A stretch of 58,250 bases of DNA from Lachnoclostridium sp. UBA1308 (GTDB taxonomy: Bacteria; Bacillota; Clostridia; Lachnospirales; Lachnospiraceae). Position 1 is the first letter of the stretch. Every line of letters starts with the position of its first letter. This document shows positions 35,622-45,768 of the stretch, piece by piece. Made by a program: the position numbers and the translations under genes. A model generated the notes under the pieces. The model worked only from the letters and a program-made list of their open reading frames with translations, did no database searches and was not told where the DNA came from. The stretch is taken from contig DBTU01000013.1 in assembly GCA_002307215.1 (NCBI GenBank), forward strand, positions 1-58,250. Reading direction: 5' to 3'.

Positions 35622-36046
35622 AAGATTCTGTAGCGTGGTTTTTCTTCACCCAGAAGAAAGTAACGCAGATAATCATCAAGTAAGATACCGGGCAGTGATA
35701 ACAAGAACCATAGATTGGTATAGAGGAGACATATCTGCCCCATGAAATTGTAAGGAAGCTGTGAATAATCCCAAACATTCAGCTTTAGCCACTGATTTAC
35801 GATGATGCCTGAAACAAGTTCAACCATTGTGATAATTATCGCAGAAATTACCATCTGGCTAATAACGGACATATCCCAAGAGAATCCCTCGTTCAGCAGA
35901 CCGACCAAAACAAAACTGGTACCTCCGGCGATGAACATAGATATATGTGAGTAACCACGGCATGCATTCTCTATGAAGCCATAACAAAAACCACCCGTGA
36001 TGAAAAGAAAAAGGTGTTTTAAAAAATTATTACGAACAATCAGCAT
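35618..36046 (-). CDS. Putative ABC transporter permease (CmpB-like family), 142 aa
   Basis: Four hydrophobic segments (about 10-28, 34-52, 60-82, 104-125) and the conserved VSGIIVNQWLKLNVWDYS motif match the small CmpB-type permease family. No partner ATPase is adjacent. The function is not established. Convergent with the DUF2156 gene, with stop codons overlapping. Confidence 0.82.
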   Translation of the reverse strand: MLIVRNNFLKHLFLFITGGFCYGFIENACRGYSHISMFIAGGTSFVLVGLLNEGFSWDMSVISQMVISAIIITMVELVSGIIVNQWLKLNVWDYSQLPYNFMGQICLLYTNLWFLLSLPGILLDDYLRYFLLGEEKPRYRIF

Positions 36047-36106
36047 GTGATGATTCCTTTCAATTGACAGGGCGACATTACGGACAAAATAAGCTTAATA
36101 GATAAG

Positions 36107-36148
36107 AAAACCGGCATAGTATCAAACGATACGATACCGGTTTTTTTC
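36107..36148. terminator. Bidirectional hairpin terminator candidate
   Basis: AAAACCGG..GTATC-AAAC-GATAC..CCGGTTTTTTT: long stem with A-tract on one side and T7 on the other. Confidence 0.7.
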
Positions 36149-36255
36149 ATCTTATTTAAGTATACTCACATTCTGATTGGAATATATCTAATTTGAATGA
36201 CTGGCATAAACTCTACTTTTATGGTATTTATTGAATAAACAAATCTTAAAATGGA

Positions 36256-36290
36256 CATAAAAAAGGACAGTTATGGGACTGTCCTTTTTC
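36256..36290. terminator. Terminator downstream of ftsH
   Basis: AAAAAAGGACAGT-TATGGG-ACTGTCCTTTTT: perfect 7-bp GC-containing stem with flanking A and T runs, usable on both strands. It lies 170 bp after the ftsH stop codon. Confidence 0.8.
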
Positions 36291-36460
36291 GGAGAAGGTA
36301 TTTTTGTTACTTATGGGGGGGTGTAGCAAAAACTATATATTGTATTGGGGTTTACTATGATAGTATAGCATGGCAATTGAAATAAGTGTGCACAAATATT
36401 ACAAATTATTCACAATAATTCCGTCATATTGCACAAATCTTGACAAATCCCTTTTTTGCT

Positions 36461-38296
36461 CTATTTTACAACTCTATTGTCGAATAATGCCTCGAACTCT
36501 TCACGGGTAATTCTTTCTTTCTCCATCAGTAGCTTTGCGCACGATTCTAAAACATCTCTGTTTTCATTCAGGTTTCGCTTAGCCTCAACATAACATTCAT
36601 CAATTAACTTTCGAACTTCATCATCAATACGATTGGCAATATTCTCACTGTAACTCCTGGTATGCGCCAGATCTCTTCCGATAAAAACCTCATCATCATC
36701 GTTATCGTAGCTAACCATACCGATTGCATCAGAGAATCCATAGCGAGTAATCATAGCCCTTGCAGTCTTGGTAGCAACCTTAATATCCTGAGAAGCGCCG
36801 GTTGTGATATCGTCAAATATCATTTCCTCTGCAGCTCTTCCGGCCAGATCCACAACGATATCCTGCCTCATTCTGCCCCTGGTACTAAACATCTCATCCT
36901 TCTCTGGAAGTGGCATGGTAAAGCCGGCTGCTCCGCTACCGGTAGGAATTATGGATATGGTATATACCGGACCAACATCCGGAAGGACATGGAATAAGAT
37001 TGCATGACCGGCTTCATGGTACGCCGTAATCCTCTTCTCATTCTCAGTAACAACCTTGCTCTTCTTCTCTGTGCCGATACCTACTTTTATAAAGGATTTC
37101 TTAATATCCTCACTGTTAATATAACTTCTGTTATCACGTGCCGCACCAATAGCAGCTTCATTTAACAAGTTTTCCAAATCTGCTCCGGTAAACCCGGCAG
37201 TAGTCTGCGCTACTTGCTTTAAATCCACGTCATCACCAAGCGGTTTACCCTTGGCATGGACTTGTAGGATTTCTTCTCTGCCTTTTACATCCGGACGGCC
37301 TACCATAACCTTTCGATCAAAACGGCCGGGTCTTAGTATTGCCGGATCAAGAATATCTACACGGTTGGTTGCAGCCATCACGATAATACCTTCATTCACA
37401 CCAAATCCATCCATCTCAACAAGGAGCTGATTCAACGTCTGCTCTCTTTCATCATGTCCGCCGCCCATACCGGTACCCCTGCGTCTGGCAACAGCATCAA
37501 TCTCATCAATGAATACGATACACGGTGAATTTTTCTTAGCTTCCTCGAATAAATCTCTAACTCTGGAGGCACCGACACCGACAAACATTTCAACAAAGTC
37601 GGAGCCCGAGATTGAGAAAAACGGTACTCCCGCTTCACCCGCTACCGCCTTACCGAGTAAGGTTTTACCGGTTCCGGGAGGGCCTACCAAAAGCACTCCT
37701 TTGGGAATTCTCGCACCAACCTGAATATATTTCTTCGGGGACTTCAAGAAATCAACAATTTCTTTTAATTCATCCTTTTCTTCCTCAAGTCCTGCTACGT
37801 TCTTAAAGGTAGTGGTTTTATTCTCCTCTGTTGTTAACTTGGCCCGGCTCTTACCAAAATTCATCACTTTACTGTTGCCGCCACCAACGGATGCTTGATT
37901 TGATAAAAAAGAGAATAAAACTATTATGATGATGAAAACCAGAATATACGGTAAAACAGAAGTCAGAAACCAATTTGGTTTGTCGATATTATGTGTAAAT
38001 GTTTTGTCACCAATACCGGCATCCTCTGCAATCTTTTCGATTTCCGTGACATCTGAGGCATAAAAGCTCTTTTCCTTTCCGTCCTTAGTGGTAACCGTTA
38101 TCTGACCAAAATCAACCTCCTGATTCGGATAAATATCCACACTCTCTAATGTCTTATCTTTTAGATCCTTTACAAACTGAGTTTTGTTATATTCATCTGA
38201 ACCCTTCAAATCAATGCTGGTAGACAAATAGTATGCCCCAACCACAATCAGCAGAATGATGATATACCAGCCATATCCTTTCATCTGTTTTCTCAC
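36461..38296 (-). CDS. ftsH: ATP-dependent zinc metalloprotease FtsH, 611 aa
   Basis: Membrane-bound AAA+ protease for quality control. Two transmembrane helices (about 8-25 and 110-130) flank a short extracytoplasmic domain. Walker A GPPGTGKT, Walker B IVFIDEIDAV, the second region of homology and the zinc-site HEAGH are intact. GGAGG precedes the start at 38296. It is the last gene of the tilS-hpt-ftsH row, as in Bacillus. Confidence 0.97.
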   Translation of the reverse strand: MRKQMKGYGWYIIILLIVVGAYYLSTSIDLKGSDEYNKTQFVKDLKDKTLESVDIYPNQEVDFGQITVTTKDGKEKSFYASDVTEIEKIAEDAGIGDKTFTHNIDKPNWFLTSVLPYILVFIIIIVLFSFLSNQASVGGGNSKVMNFGKSRAKLTTEENKTTTFKNVAGLEEEKDELKEIVDFLKSPKKYIQVGARIPKGVLLVGPPGTGKTLLGKAVAGEAGVPFFSISGSDFVEMFVGVGASRVRDLFEEAKKNSPCIVFIDEIDAVARRRGTGMGGGHDEREQTLNQLLVEMDGFGVNEGIIVMAATNRVDILDPAILRPGRFDRKVMVGRPDVKGREEILQVHAKGKPLGDDVDLKQVAQTTAGFTGADLENLLNEAAIGAARDNRSYINSEDIKKSFIKVGIGTEKKSKVVTENEKRITAYHEAGHAILFHVLPDVGPVYTISIIPTGSGAAGFTMPLPEKDEMFSTRGRMRQDIVVDLAGRAAEEMIFDDITTGASQDIKVATKTARAMITRYGFSDAIGMVSYDNDDDEVFIGRDLAHTRSYSENIANRIDDEVRKLIDECYVEAKRNLNENRDVLESCAKLLMEKERITREEFEALFDNRVVK

Positions 38297-38346
38297 TAAA
38301 CAACCTCCTTACAAATCATTTATAGTCCTACCCTTATTGAAAACTT

Positions 38347-38394
38347 ATAACCTGTTAATCATATAACCTGTTAATCATATAACCTGTTAATCAT
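38347..38394. repeat. Three perfect tandem copies of a 16-bp repeat
   Basis: ATAACCTGTTAATCAT is repeated at 38347-38362, 38363-38378 and 38379-38394 in the short hpt-ftsH spacer. GTTAAT resembles a half site, so copy number could affect ftsH expression; this is speculation. Confidence 0.9.
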
Positions 38395-38406
38395 ATTAAA
38401 AATCCT

Positions 38407-38934
38407 TTACGATAAATGCTCCATCATGCCAATAAAGGGCAGGTTTCGGTAAAACTGATTATAATCCAAACCATAACCCACTACAAATTCATCCGGAATA
38501 ACAAATCCGACATAATCAACCTCTACATTAATCTCCCTGCGGTCCGGTTTATCAAGTAGTGTACAGATGGAGAGGCTTTTTGGCGCCCTTGCTATCAGTA
38601 GATCCTTCAGATATGCCAGTGTTTTACCTGAATCAATGATATCTTCAATGATAATAACTTCCTTGCCCTGTATGGATTCATCCAAATCTTTTAGAATCCT
38701 CACTCTGCCGGAGCTTACCGTCTCGCTTCCATAACTTGACACCGACATGAAATCAAGGGTTGCCGGTACTGTGAGTCTCTTGGCTAGTTCACAGCCAAAG
38801 AATACACTTCCCTTTAGGATACAAATCAGATGAACACTTTTCCCTTTATATTTTTCACTAATCTGTTCTGCCATCTCTTTTATTCTAAGGTTAACCTGCT
38901 CCTCGGAAATCATGACCTTAACTTTACCTGTCAT
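38407..38934 (-). CDS. hpt: Hypoxanthine phosphoribosyltransferase, 175 aa
   Basis: Purine salvage enzyme (hypoxanthine/guanine + PRPP). The PRPP motif VIIIEDIIDSGKTL and the CILKGSVFF loop are clear. ATG 38934 has GGAGG 9 bases upstream and overlaps the end of tilS by 11 bp; the longer frame from 38955 lies further inside tilS. Confidence 0.95.
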   Translation of the reverse strand: MTGKVKVMISEEQVNLRIKEMAEQISEKYKGKSVHLICILKGSVFFGCELAKRLTVPATLDFMSVSSYGSETVSSGRVRILKDLDESIQGKEVIIIEDIIDSGKTLAYLKDLLIARAPKSLSICTLLDKPDRREINVEVDYVGFVIPDEFVVGYGLDYNQFYRNLPFIGMMEHLS

Positions 38935-40399
38935 CAACGCTTTCCTCCAAATCAAACATTTTCATAATGAGTACTCTCTGTGTGGTTTCATCCACCTTAT
39001 ATCTTTCACTCATCCGATCCCACTCTCCGACAATCCACATGATGTGGCTGCCGTCGGCTACAAGAAGTATTCTGTCCCTAAGCCTTTGGGGTATCTTTTG
39101 ATCGATAAAATAATCCTTTAGTTTCTTATTGCCGCCGGAAGAATTGATTTGTATAAAATCTCCTTCCCTTCTGGTTCTAATAGTAACAGCATTCTCTATT
39201 TTATCATAATCAAACCATTTCACACAACTACTTTTCGGAATCGTTATATTATTTTTATAATTTATTAATACCGTTTCACATATTTTGGCTTTCCAGGGTA
39301 TCAAGGTCTCCCCCGAGGTACCTACTCGGATAGAATCCGGTGCTATCCGAACTACATTATTCCTGTCTCGTGCGACACAAAAAAGCTTAATCTGTTCATA
39401 TTCCTTTTCAGCGATAATTTCATAGGGCAAATGAATCAAACGTCCAACCTGTTTCTCGAATAGGGACAACACTGCTTGGATATGTTTCGCTTCAATATCC
39501 TTGCGCTTTCCTGAAAGTTTCTCTAGCATCTTCATTATTATACCCTTTTGAATGACAAGATGCTTCGTGAGGAATTCATTGATTGGAATTCTTAAACAGC
39601 CTTCGGATTCATCAACCAAGCTTAAATAAGCTTTGCAGACCTCCGCTTCTATAAAATCTCCGGCTTCTCTGAGTTGGGAGGCTGTCTCCGTAATATTACA
39701 GGTAGCACCTGAATTGATTTCTTTTACCGCATATGCAAGTATTTTGTTACGAATCTTATTCCTGCTATAGTCCTCGTGTAAATTTGTAGAATCTGTTTGC
39801 CAGGTAATGTTACGCTGCTGCAGATAATCTTCAATTTCCTTTCTCTCGATATACAGCAACGGGCGTATTAATATGATTTCCCCGACTTCGGTAAGAATGC
39901 TACGCTTTGACTCTATCCCGGATAATCCTTTGATTCCGGTTCCTCGAAACAGGTTAAATAAAACTGTCTCTGCATTATCATTTCTATTATGAGCAACTGC
40001 TATTTTATTACACTTTCTTGATTTACAAATCTCCAAAAAAGTCTCATAACGAATCTTTCTTCCCGCTTCCTCTTCCGAAAGCCCCAGCTCCTTTGCTATC
40101 TCTTTCACCGGATAATAAAAACTGCAGAAGTCGATCTTTAAGCCCCTACATAACTCCTTAACAAACTGCTCATCCTGTTCAGCCTCTTCTCCCCTAATTC
40201 CATGGTTGATATGCACCGTCGTAAGGTGCGCTCCGCACCCCCGGCAAAACGCCTCCAACACATATAAAAGGCAGACAGAATCGGCACCTCCTGATACTCC
40301 TACGACAATCCTATCTCCCTTTTCTATCATATTATTCAATTTGATGCAATCCCATGCTTTACTTAACATCATTATCCCATCTTTGGACCATAATTCCAT
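38924..40399 (-). CDS. tilS: tRNA(Ile)-lysidine synthetase, 491 aa
   Basis: Converts C34 of tRNA-Ile(CAU) to lysidine. The ATP pyrophosphatase loop GVSGGADSVCLLYVL, the N-type domain with HINHGIRGEEAEQDE and GTGIKGLSGI, and a C-terminal TilS domain are present. The start could also be the ATG about ten codons in (MLSKAWDCI), which is nearer to an AAAGATGGG purine stretch. The gene order tilS-hpt-ftsH is conserved in Firmicutes. Confidence 0.94.
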   Translation of the reverse strand: MELWSKDGIMMLSKAWDCIKLNNMIEKGDRIVVGVSGGADSVCLLYVLEAFCRGCGAHLTTVHINHGIRGEEAEQDEQFVKELCRGLKIDFCSFYYPVKEIAKELGLSEEEAGRKIRYETFLEICKSRKCNKIAVAHNRNDNAETVLFNLFRGTGIKGLSGIESKRSILTEVGEIILIRPLLYIERKEIEDYLQQRNITWQTDSTNLHEDYSRNKIRNKILAYAVKEINSGATCNITETASQLREAGDFIEAEVCKAYLSLVDESEGCLRIPINEFLTKHLVIQKGIIMKMLEKLSGKRKDIEAKHIQAVLSLFEKQVGRLIHLPYEIIAEKEYEQIKLFCVARDRNNVVRIAPDSIRVGTSGETLIPWKAKICETVLINYKNNITIPKSSCVKWFDYDKIENAVTIRTRREGDFIQINSSGGNKKLKDYFIDQKIPQRLRDRILLVADGSHIMWIVGEWDRMSERYKVDETTQRVLIMKMFDLEESVDDR

Positions 40400-40462
40400 A
40401 ACATCTTTTAGTCATTCTAACCCTTTTATCATCATAATTCAAATGATTTTTCTTACAACACT

Positions 40463-42754
40463 CTATTTTATCCACATTCCTGCCGTTATTACAGTCATAT
40501 CATCCATCGGCTGATAATTACTCAGTGAAAGGGCCTTGTCGAGTATTCGGTTTGCCATCTCTTGCGGATTCTTACTTTTAATTTCCATAATCAGCCGTTC
40601 CATTGCTGCTTCCTTGTCCTCTTCCCTGATGCTGTCCAGTACACCGTCAGTAACCATAATAACAACATCACCTTCATAAAGCTTTTTTGTTACAGAATCA
40701 TAATCAACATTTCCGAACATCCCAATCGGAAGCGTGGTAGAGCTGATGGTTTCTACCCAGTTTTCTCTTTTGATAAATGTGGCTGCAGCGCCTAGCTTGA
40801 TAAATTCACACATTCCTGTGAACAAATTGATGATACTCATATCAATCGTAGAGAAGGATTGCCTATCCGACTTGAGTACAAGGCTGGAATTAATCAACTT
40901 GATGGCTGTTTCTGCTTTAAAGCCGGACTCTATCATCTGCTCCAACAAAGACATTACCATCTCGCTCTCATCCCCGGCTTCCTTTCCCGTTCCCATCCCA
41001 TCGGATAAAGCCAGCATAGCTTCTCCCGTCTCAAGGTTTATGACCGAAAAATTATCGCCGGAGACTGTCTCCTTCATGGATCTGGCAACGCCGAACAAAG
41101 TCTTGAACTTTGTATCCTCCACAAACATGAAATTCTCATAATCTTTTGAAATGACAGACTTAGAGGCCTCGGATACCTTAATCTTAACCCCGAGTGCATC
41201 TGTAATAATAGAAGCTGCTTCCTTTGCGGTAATGCATCTGCTCCCATGGCATGCAGCATTTAATATTACTTCCTTCCTCTTATCTCCGCGTTCAAAGATC
41301 GTGATTTCCTTTACATGAATATACTCCGCCCGTAGCCTTTTCGCCACCTTTTCCTCTTCCTGTCGAGTAACTTCAACAGCCGCATAAATGTCCCCTGTAA
41401 TATCTTGTATTACCGAGGATACTTCCTTTAACTGGTCGGAGATCACCTCCCTGCTTTCCATTATTCTGTTGCGCCACATACGGTTCAGCTTTGCTAATTC
41501 AAATCCGCGGTTTGTCTCGGCAACGAACTGGTCCGCACAGATACAATCCTCCAGAAAATGAATCGGAACATCGCCCTTATTTACAATCCCCTTTTTCTCT
41601 GCGGTCTCAAACAGGGCACAGGCAGCCTGATAGGTCTGCTGAAAACTATTTTCCCAACATTTATTGCAGTTGTTGCAGTTTTTACATAACTTTTCTGAAA
41701 TATCCTCAAATATTTTATTGATCTCCGGCTGTTTGAAGCCTACTTGCCTTTCTGTAATTGTATCCAATGTTTTCGAAAGCTTTAGGAAGGATTCGGAGAA
41801 TATCTTCATCTTTGTCTTAGCTATCTTTTTAAGATTTTGAGCTGCTGCCAGCTGCTCCTGCCTCCCTGTTTCTCCGGCAGTATCTACACGGTTAATGAAA
41901 CTTCTCGGTAGCAACAGAAAAAAGATGACCGCGGAAATGAGTGCCCCAATTTCTTTTATGGTAAATTGCATGGTATGATTCGCCATTCCCATAAGCGCAG
42001 CAGATATCAAATAAATGGATGCTGTTGGCAGTCTTCCCATCTCCCGAAAAATTGCCGGGATAATCCCCATCATCGTAAGCATCCCTATCTCTGAAACCGG
42101 AACTCCCCTTAGACTTAATGCAAAGCCACAAACCGCTCCGGTGATCGCCCCCTGCCCGACTCCGTACTTATAAGTGAAATAAAGTATGATAAAGTAAACA
42201 GTCGTTTCCATCGGAGCCAGATAATCATTCTGAAATTCCGGGATAGCATAGATACATACCGCCACAATGACCGCTATACTAACCATCTGTTCATTATTCA
42301 TTCGAAAACCTTTCGCTGCCTGAAGAAGAAAATCAATTCCATATTTGAATAATCCGGCCGATACAAGTGCTACGATTGCTTCCAGTGCTGCCAGAGCCGC
42401 TGTTTTTGGCAAAAGACTTCCTCCCTGCGTTCCTATCAGAGAAAAGATAAAGAGTATGACAGGTGGAAATGTATATAACAAAGGTTTTGGTATGTCCCTG
42501 TCTTTAAAAAATGGTGACTGAAATATAATTACCATACTTATCATAACCAGAGAATATTTTAGGATCTGCGTAGGCTCCATGGCGGAAACTATTCCAATAA
42601 GCACTGCCACAAACGCGAGACCCCCTCCTGTCTTTGCAAGATATGCTGCGGTAAAATATCCGATAGCCAACGGGTTCATCCCACAAAAGGCTGCTCTTGC
42701 AATAATAAAACCGATTACATGAATCAGTAGAGTCCTTTTCTTAAAAGTCTTCAA
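40463..42754 (-). CDS. spoIIE: Stage II sporulation protein E, 763 aa
   Basis: Membrane serine phosphatase that dephosphorylates SpoIIAA to activate sigma-F in the forespore. About ten transmembrane helices (1-300) are followed by a central regulatory domain and a C-terminal PP2C domain (about 550-763). The phosphatase motifs include LALSDGMGTGKEA and MVTDGVLDSI. The start codon is TTG at 42754, 8 bases after AGGAGG. Confidence 0.96.
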   Translation of the reverse strand: MKTFKKRTLLIHVIGFIIARAAFCGMNPLAIGYFTAAYLAKTGGGLAFVAVLIGIVSAMEPTQILKYSLVMISMVIIFQSPFFKDRDIPKPLLYTFPPVILFIFSLIGTQGGSLLPKTAALAALEAIVALVSAGLFKYGIDFLLQAAKGFRMNNEQMVSIAVIVAVCIYAIPEFQNDYLAPMETTVYFIILYFTYKYGVGQGAITGAVCGFALSLRGVPVSEIGMLTMMGIIPAIFREMGRLPTASIYLISAALMGMANHTMQFTIKEIGALISAVIFFLLLPRSFINRVDTAGETGRQEQLAAAQNLKKIAKTKMKIFSESFLKLSKTLDTITERQVGFKQPEINKIFEDISEKLCKNCNNCNKCWENSFQQTYQAACALFETAEKKGIVNKGDVPIHFLEDCICADQFVAETNRGFELAKLNRMWRNRIMESREVISDQLKEVSSVIQDITGDIYAAVEVTRQEEEKVAKRLRAEYIHVKEITIFERGDKRKEVILNAACHGSRCITAKEAASIITDALGVKIKVSEASKSVISKDYENFMFVEDTKFKTLFGVARSMKETVSGDNFSVINLETGEAMLALSDGMGTGKEAGDESEMVMSLLEQMIESGFKAETAIKLINSSLVLKSDRQSFSTIDMSIINLFTGMCEFIKLGAAATFIKRENWVETISSTTLPIGMFGNVDYDSVTKKLYEGDVVIMVTDGVLDSIREEDKEAAMERLIMEIKSKNPQEMANRILDKALSLSNYQPMDDMTVITAGMWIK

Positions 42755-43006
42755 TATTATGTCCTCCTATTTTTGTCTTCCGGCCATTAATGCACAGAGT
42801 GATTATGCTCGTCGGTGTGCTAATGATTGTGTTGTTATTATAGGCAGGGTATTTTAAAATCTTTGTCAAAATAAATGCTCATTTACCAAAAACTTTTTGA
42901 CAAGAACCCCATAGAAAAGGCGATTATCCCGATTAAAGGCACTTGATTAATTTTATCAGCATAAAACTTTTTAAAATATTCTTGAGCAAACGTCAAAAAT
43001 TCAGTG
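42755..43006. other. Intergenic region between divergent spoIIE and the ABC transporter locus
   Basis: AT-rich, without an ORF. It must hold the spoIIE promoter, expected to be sigma-A/Spo0A-dependent, but I cannot single out convincing hexamers or 0A boxes. The right-hand part passes into the ABC transporter promoter. Confidence 0.4.
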
Positions 43007-43035
43007 TTGACATTTCCATAATATTGTAATATAGT
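43007..43035 (+). promoter_or_regulatory. Consensus sigma-A promoter of the ABC transporter locus
   Basis: TTGACA (43007-43012), exactly 17 bp, then TATAGT (43030-43035). The start of transcription would fall near 43042, inside or next to the Fur box. Confidence 0.85.
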
Positions 43036-43050
43036 ATGCTCAAATGTTAA

Positions 43051-43065
43051 TGATAATCATTTTCA
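43051..43065. promoter_or_regulatory. Fur box (14/15 match to the 7-1-7 motif)
   Basis: TGATAATCATTTTCA against TGATAAT-N-ATTATCA has one mismatch; the wider TAATGATAATCATTTTCATTA is also nearly symmetrical. Its place just downstream of the -10 box indicates iron-dependent repression. Confidence 0.8.
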
Positions 43066-43093
43066 TTACGAATATAAAACAAGGAGGATAACC

Positions 43094-43831
43094 ATGAAAA
43101 ATTTAATAACATTTCATGATGTAGTAAAAGAATACGGCAGCAAAGATAGTCGTCAGCTGGCAGTCAACCACATCGATTTTACTATTGATGAAGGAGAGTT
43201 TGTAGTAATCCTTGGGCAGTCGGGGGCAGGAAAATCTACGGTATTAAATCTGATCGGAGGAATGGACTATGCTACATCCGGTACAATTACGGTAAACGAG
43301 CTGGAGCTTAATAAAATGAACGAAAAGCAGTTGGCCGATTACAGAGCAAACAATATTGGATTTATTTTTCAATTTTATAACCTTCTTCCCACATTAACAG
43401 CCTTGGAAAATGTAGCAATAACTAAGGATATTATAAAAAAAGCCCTTGATCCCAAATCCATGTTGGAAGCGGTAGGCTTAGAAAAACATATCCACAAATT
43501 TCCTTCCCAGCTGTCCGGTGGAGAGCAACAGCGAGTATCCATTGCACGTGCTCTGTGTAAAAATCCATCATTAATACTTGGGGATGAACCTACCGGAGCG
43601 CTTGACTCTGAAACAGGTATCGTTGTTTTGGAACTGCTTCAAAAAATGTGTAAGGAAAATAAGAAAACTGTTATTATAGTAACCCATAACGCTGCTTACG
43701 GTAAATGTGCAGATAAGATTATCTATATGAGAAATGGATTTATTCGAGAAATTCGGAAGAACGACAATCCCCTTCCTGTAAATGAATGTGAAAGCCAAGA
43801 TTCCCGTCTCAATGATAAAGGAGGCCTTTAA
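43094..43831 (+). CDS. ABC transporter ATP-binding protein (MacB/LolD type), 245 aa
   Basis: Energises an FtsX-family permease. Walker A GQSGAGKST, Q-loop FIFQFYNLLPT, signature LSGGEQQRVSIARAL, Walker B LILGDEPTGALD and switch VTHN are intact. GGAGG lies 7 bases before the ATG. Downstream, the cognate permease is broken, so this ATPase probably has no working partner at the locus. Fur control suggests a former role under iron limitation. Confidence 0.94.
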   Translation: MKNLITFHDVVKEYGSKDSRQLAVNHIDFTIDEGEFVVILGQSGAGKSTVLNLIGGMDYATSGTITVNELELNKMNEKQLADYRANNIGFIFQFYNLLPTLTALENVAITKDIIKKALDPKSMLEAVGLEKHIHKFPSQLSGGEQQRVSIARALCKNPSLILGDEPTGALDSETGIVVLELLQKMCKENKKTVIIVTHNAAYGKCADKIIYMRNGFIREIRKNDNPLPVNECESQDSRLNDKGGL

Positions 43832-45534
43832 ATGCTTCTTCGAAAGATGCTTCGGGATATGCGTGCACATAAGATGCAGTTTATTTCGATTTTCATTATG
43901 GCCTTCATGGCTGTATACGTATATTGCGGAATAGGCGGCGAATGGTATGGAATCTTATAATCCCGAATTTGGTTATTACAGCAATACTAAGGATCTGATT
44001 CCGGATTATTCACAGATTGGATATGCCTACTGCTCCATAAATGCCTTTCCCAATAGGGATTTTATTAACAATGCAAGCGTGCCTTATACGGACCTATTAA
44101 TAAAAACAGACCGTAAAGACATGGTAAAGCTAGAAGAGGATATATCAAATGCATTAAGTGGTAGATATATTGCATTTATAACCAGATCGGATTTTACAGG
44201 TGTATCGACTCTAGACGCTGAAGTACAACAGCATAAAGCCATGGGAAATGTATTCCCGATTGCATTCGCAGCCATAGCACTGTTATCCATAATTACAACT
44301 ATGTCAAGACTTGTCAACCAACAAAGAACCCAGATTGGTACCTTAAAAGCCTTAGGCTTCTCTCAAAAAAAAATAATCAGACATTACTTGACTTATGGGT
44401 TTTTCCTATCCCTGCTGGGTTCTTTTTTCGGAAGCATAATCGGTGTACACACTCTACCTCATTTATTCTATCCCAGTATGTCAACCTACTATACCTTACC
44501 GGAGTGGAAGCCTGCGATTTCACCAATATTCCTCCTGGCCCCACTTATAACTACCCTTGCATGTACTGCTGCAACCTATTTCTCGTGCCATAAATTGGTT
44601 GGCGATACGCCTGCTCAAACCTTACGCCCAAAAGCTCCGGAATCAATAAAACACACGGCTTTAGAAAAAGGAAAGCTGTGGGAAAGGCTGTCCTTCCGAA
44701 CAAAATGGAATCTTCGGGACATTGTCCGTTCTAAGGCAAGAATCATAATGGGCTTTATCGGGACTATGAGTTGTATGGCTCTATTGATCTGCGCTTTCGC
44801 AATGAATGATACTATGAATGATATAAAAACCTGGATGTATCATGAAATACAACATTATAATACCCAGATCTTTGGGCGTAAAAACAGGTGACCGGATTAC
44901 CTGGCATTTATATGGTGAAGTAAAATGGATTACCTCCAACATTGCAGTTATTAACCGTATACCAGTAGGCCAAGGAATTACAATGACTAGGAAAACTCTG
45001 GAAAGTCTGGGTTGTAAGTTTACTCCAACCTCTGTTGTATCAAAAGAGAGTATCACCTCCTATGAGAGTGATAAGGTAATCAGCGTATTCACCAGCGATC
45101 AATTGTCACAGGCGTGGGATACCCAGATGGAGGCAATGAATATCATGGTCTATGTCATGATATTTGCAGCTGCCCTGCTTGCTGTCGTAGTTCTATATAA
45201 TCTTGGATTACTTTCCTTTACGGAACGGGAGAAAGAACTTGCTACCCTTAAGGTCATTGGTTTTTGTTCAAAACGGATCCGTAAGCTACTGTTGATTCAA
45301 AATATATGGTTGGCAACTGTCGGCTCTATCTTCGGAATTCCTGCCGGTATCTGGATTCTGCAAGTAATGTTAACTACCTCCGGACCGGATTTTGATATGA
45401 TGACTGCTCTCAGTATACGTTCGGTTATGGTAAGTGCCGCCATTACCTTCGGCTTATCTCTACTTGTCAACCTAATGTTTTCAAGAAAAATAAAAAAACT
45501 GGATATGGTCTGTTCACTTAAGGGAATGGAATAA
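43832..45534 (+). pseudogene. FtsX-family ABC permease, broken into three frames
   Basis: The ATG at 43832 directly follows the ATPase stop and opens MLLRKMLRDMRAHKMQFISI, but stops at 43960. The next part (43947-44891, another frame) has FtsX helices (QHKAMGNVFPIAFAAIALLSII..) and ends in IFGRKNR. The last part (44842-45534, the third frame) resumes at PRSLGVKTGDRITW and carries the C-terminal FtsX domain. Intact relatives are about 1000 or more residues with large extracellular domains, so material is missing at both junctions. Deletions plus frame changes make a single product impossible unless these are assembly errors. Confidence 0.88.
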
Positions 45535-45579
45535 GGTACCCGGAAAAATATGACCGTATATTAAGGGTCTGATACGCAT

Positions 45580-45612
45580 AAAAAAGGGAGTTGAAATCAA
45601 CTCCCTTTTTTT
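45580..45612. terminator. Bidirectional terminator between the permease remnant and tRNA-Met
   Basis: AAAAAAGGGAGTTGA-AA-TCAACTCCCTTTTTTT: perfect 9-bp stem with A- and T-tracts. It serves the plus-strand ABC locus and the minus-strand tRNA. Confidence 0.9.
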
Positions 45613-45614
45613 AG

Positions 45615-45688
45615 TAGCGAAGGACGGATTTGAACCGCCGACACTGCGGGTATGAACCGCATGCTCTCGCCAGCTGAGCTACTTCGCC
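45615..45688 (-). tRNA. tRNA-Met (CAU anticodon, elongator type)
   Basis: Cloverleaf on the minus strand: acceptor GGCGAAG/CTTCGCT with G-U at the end, D arm GCTCAGCTGGCGAGAGC, anticodon loop TTCATAC in stem TGCGG/CCGCA, T arm GGCGGTTCAAATCCGTC. The anticodon stem lacks the three consecutive G-C pairs of an initiator, so it is elongator Met or, less likely, lysidine-modified Ile. CCA is not encoded. Confidence 0.95.
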
Positions 45689-45768
45689 AAAGTGACGAAC
45701 TTCATTATATCTGCTTTCTAAGAGCTTGTCAATCCTTTTATTCACAGGTCAACTAACCCATTTATGAA

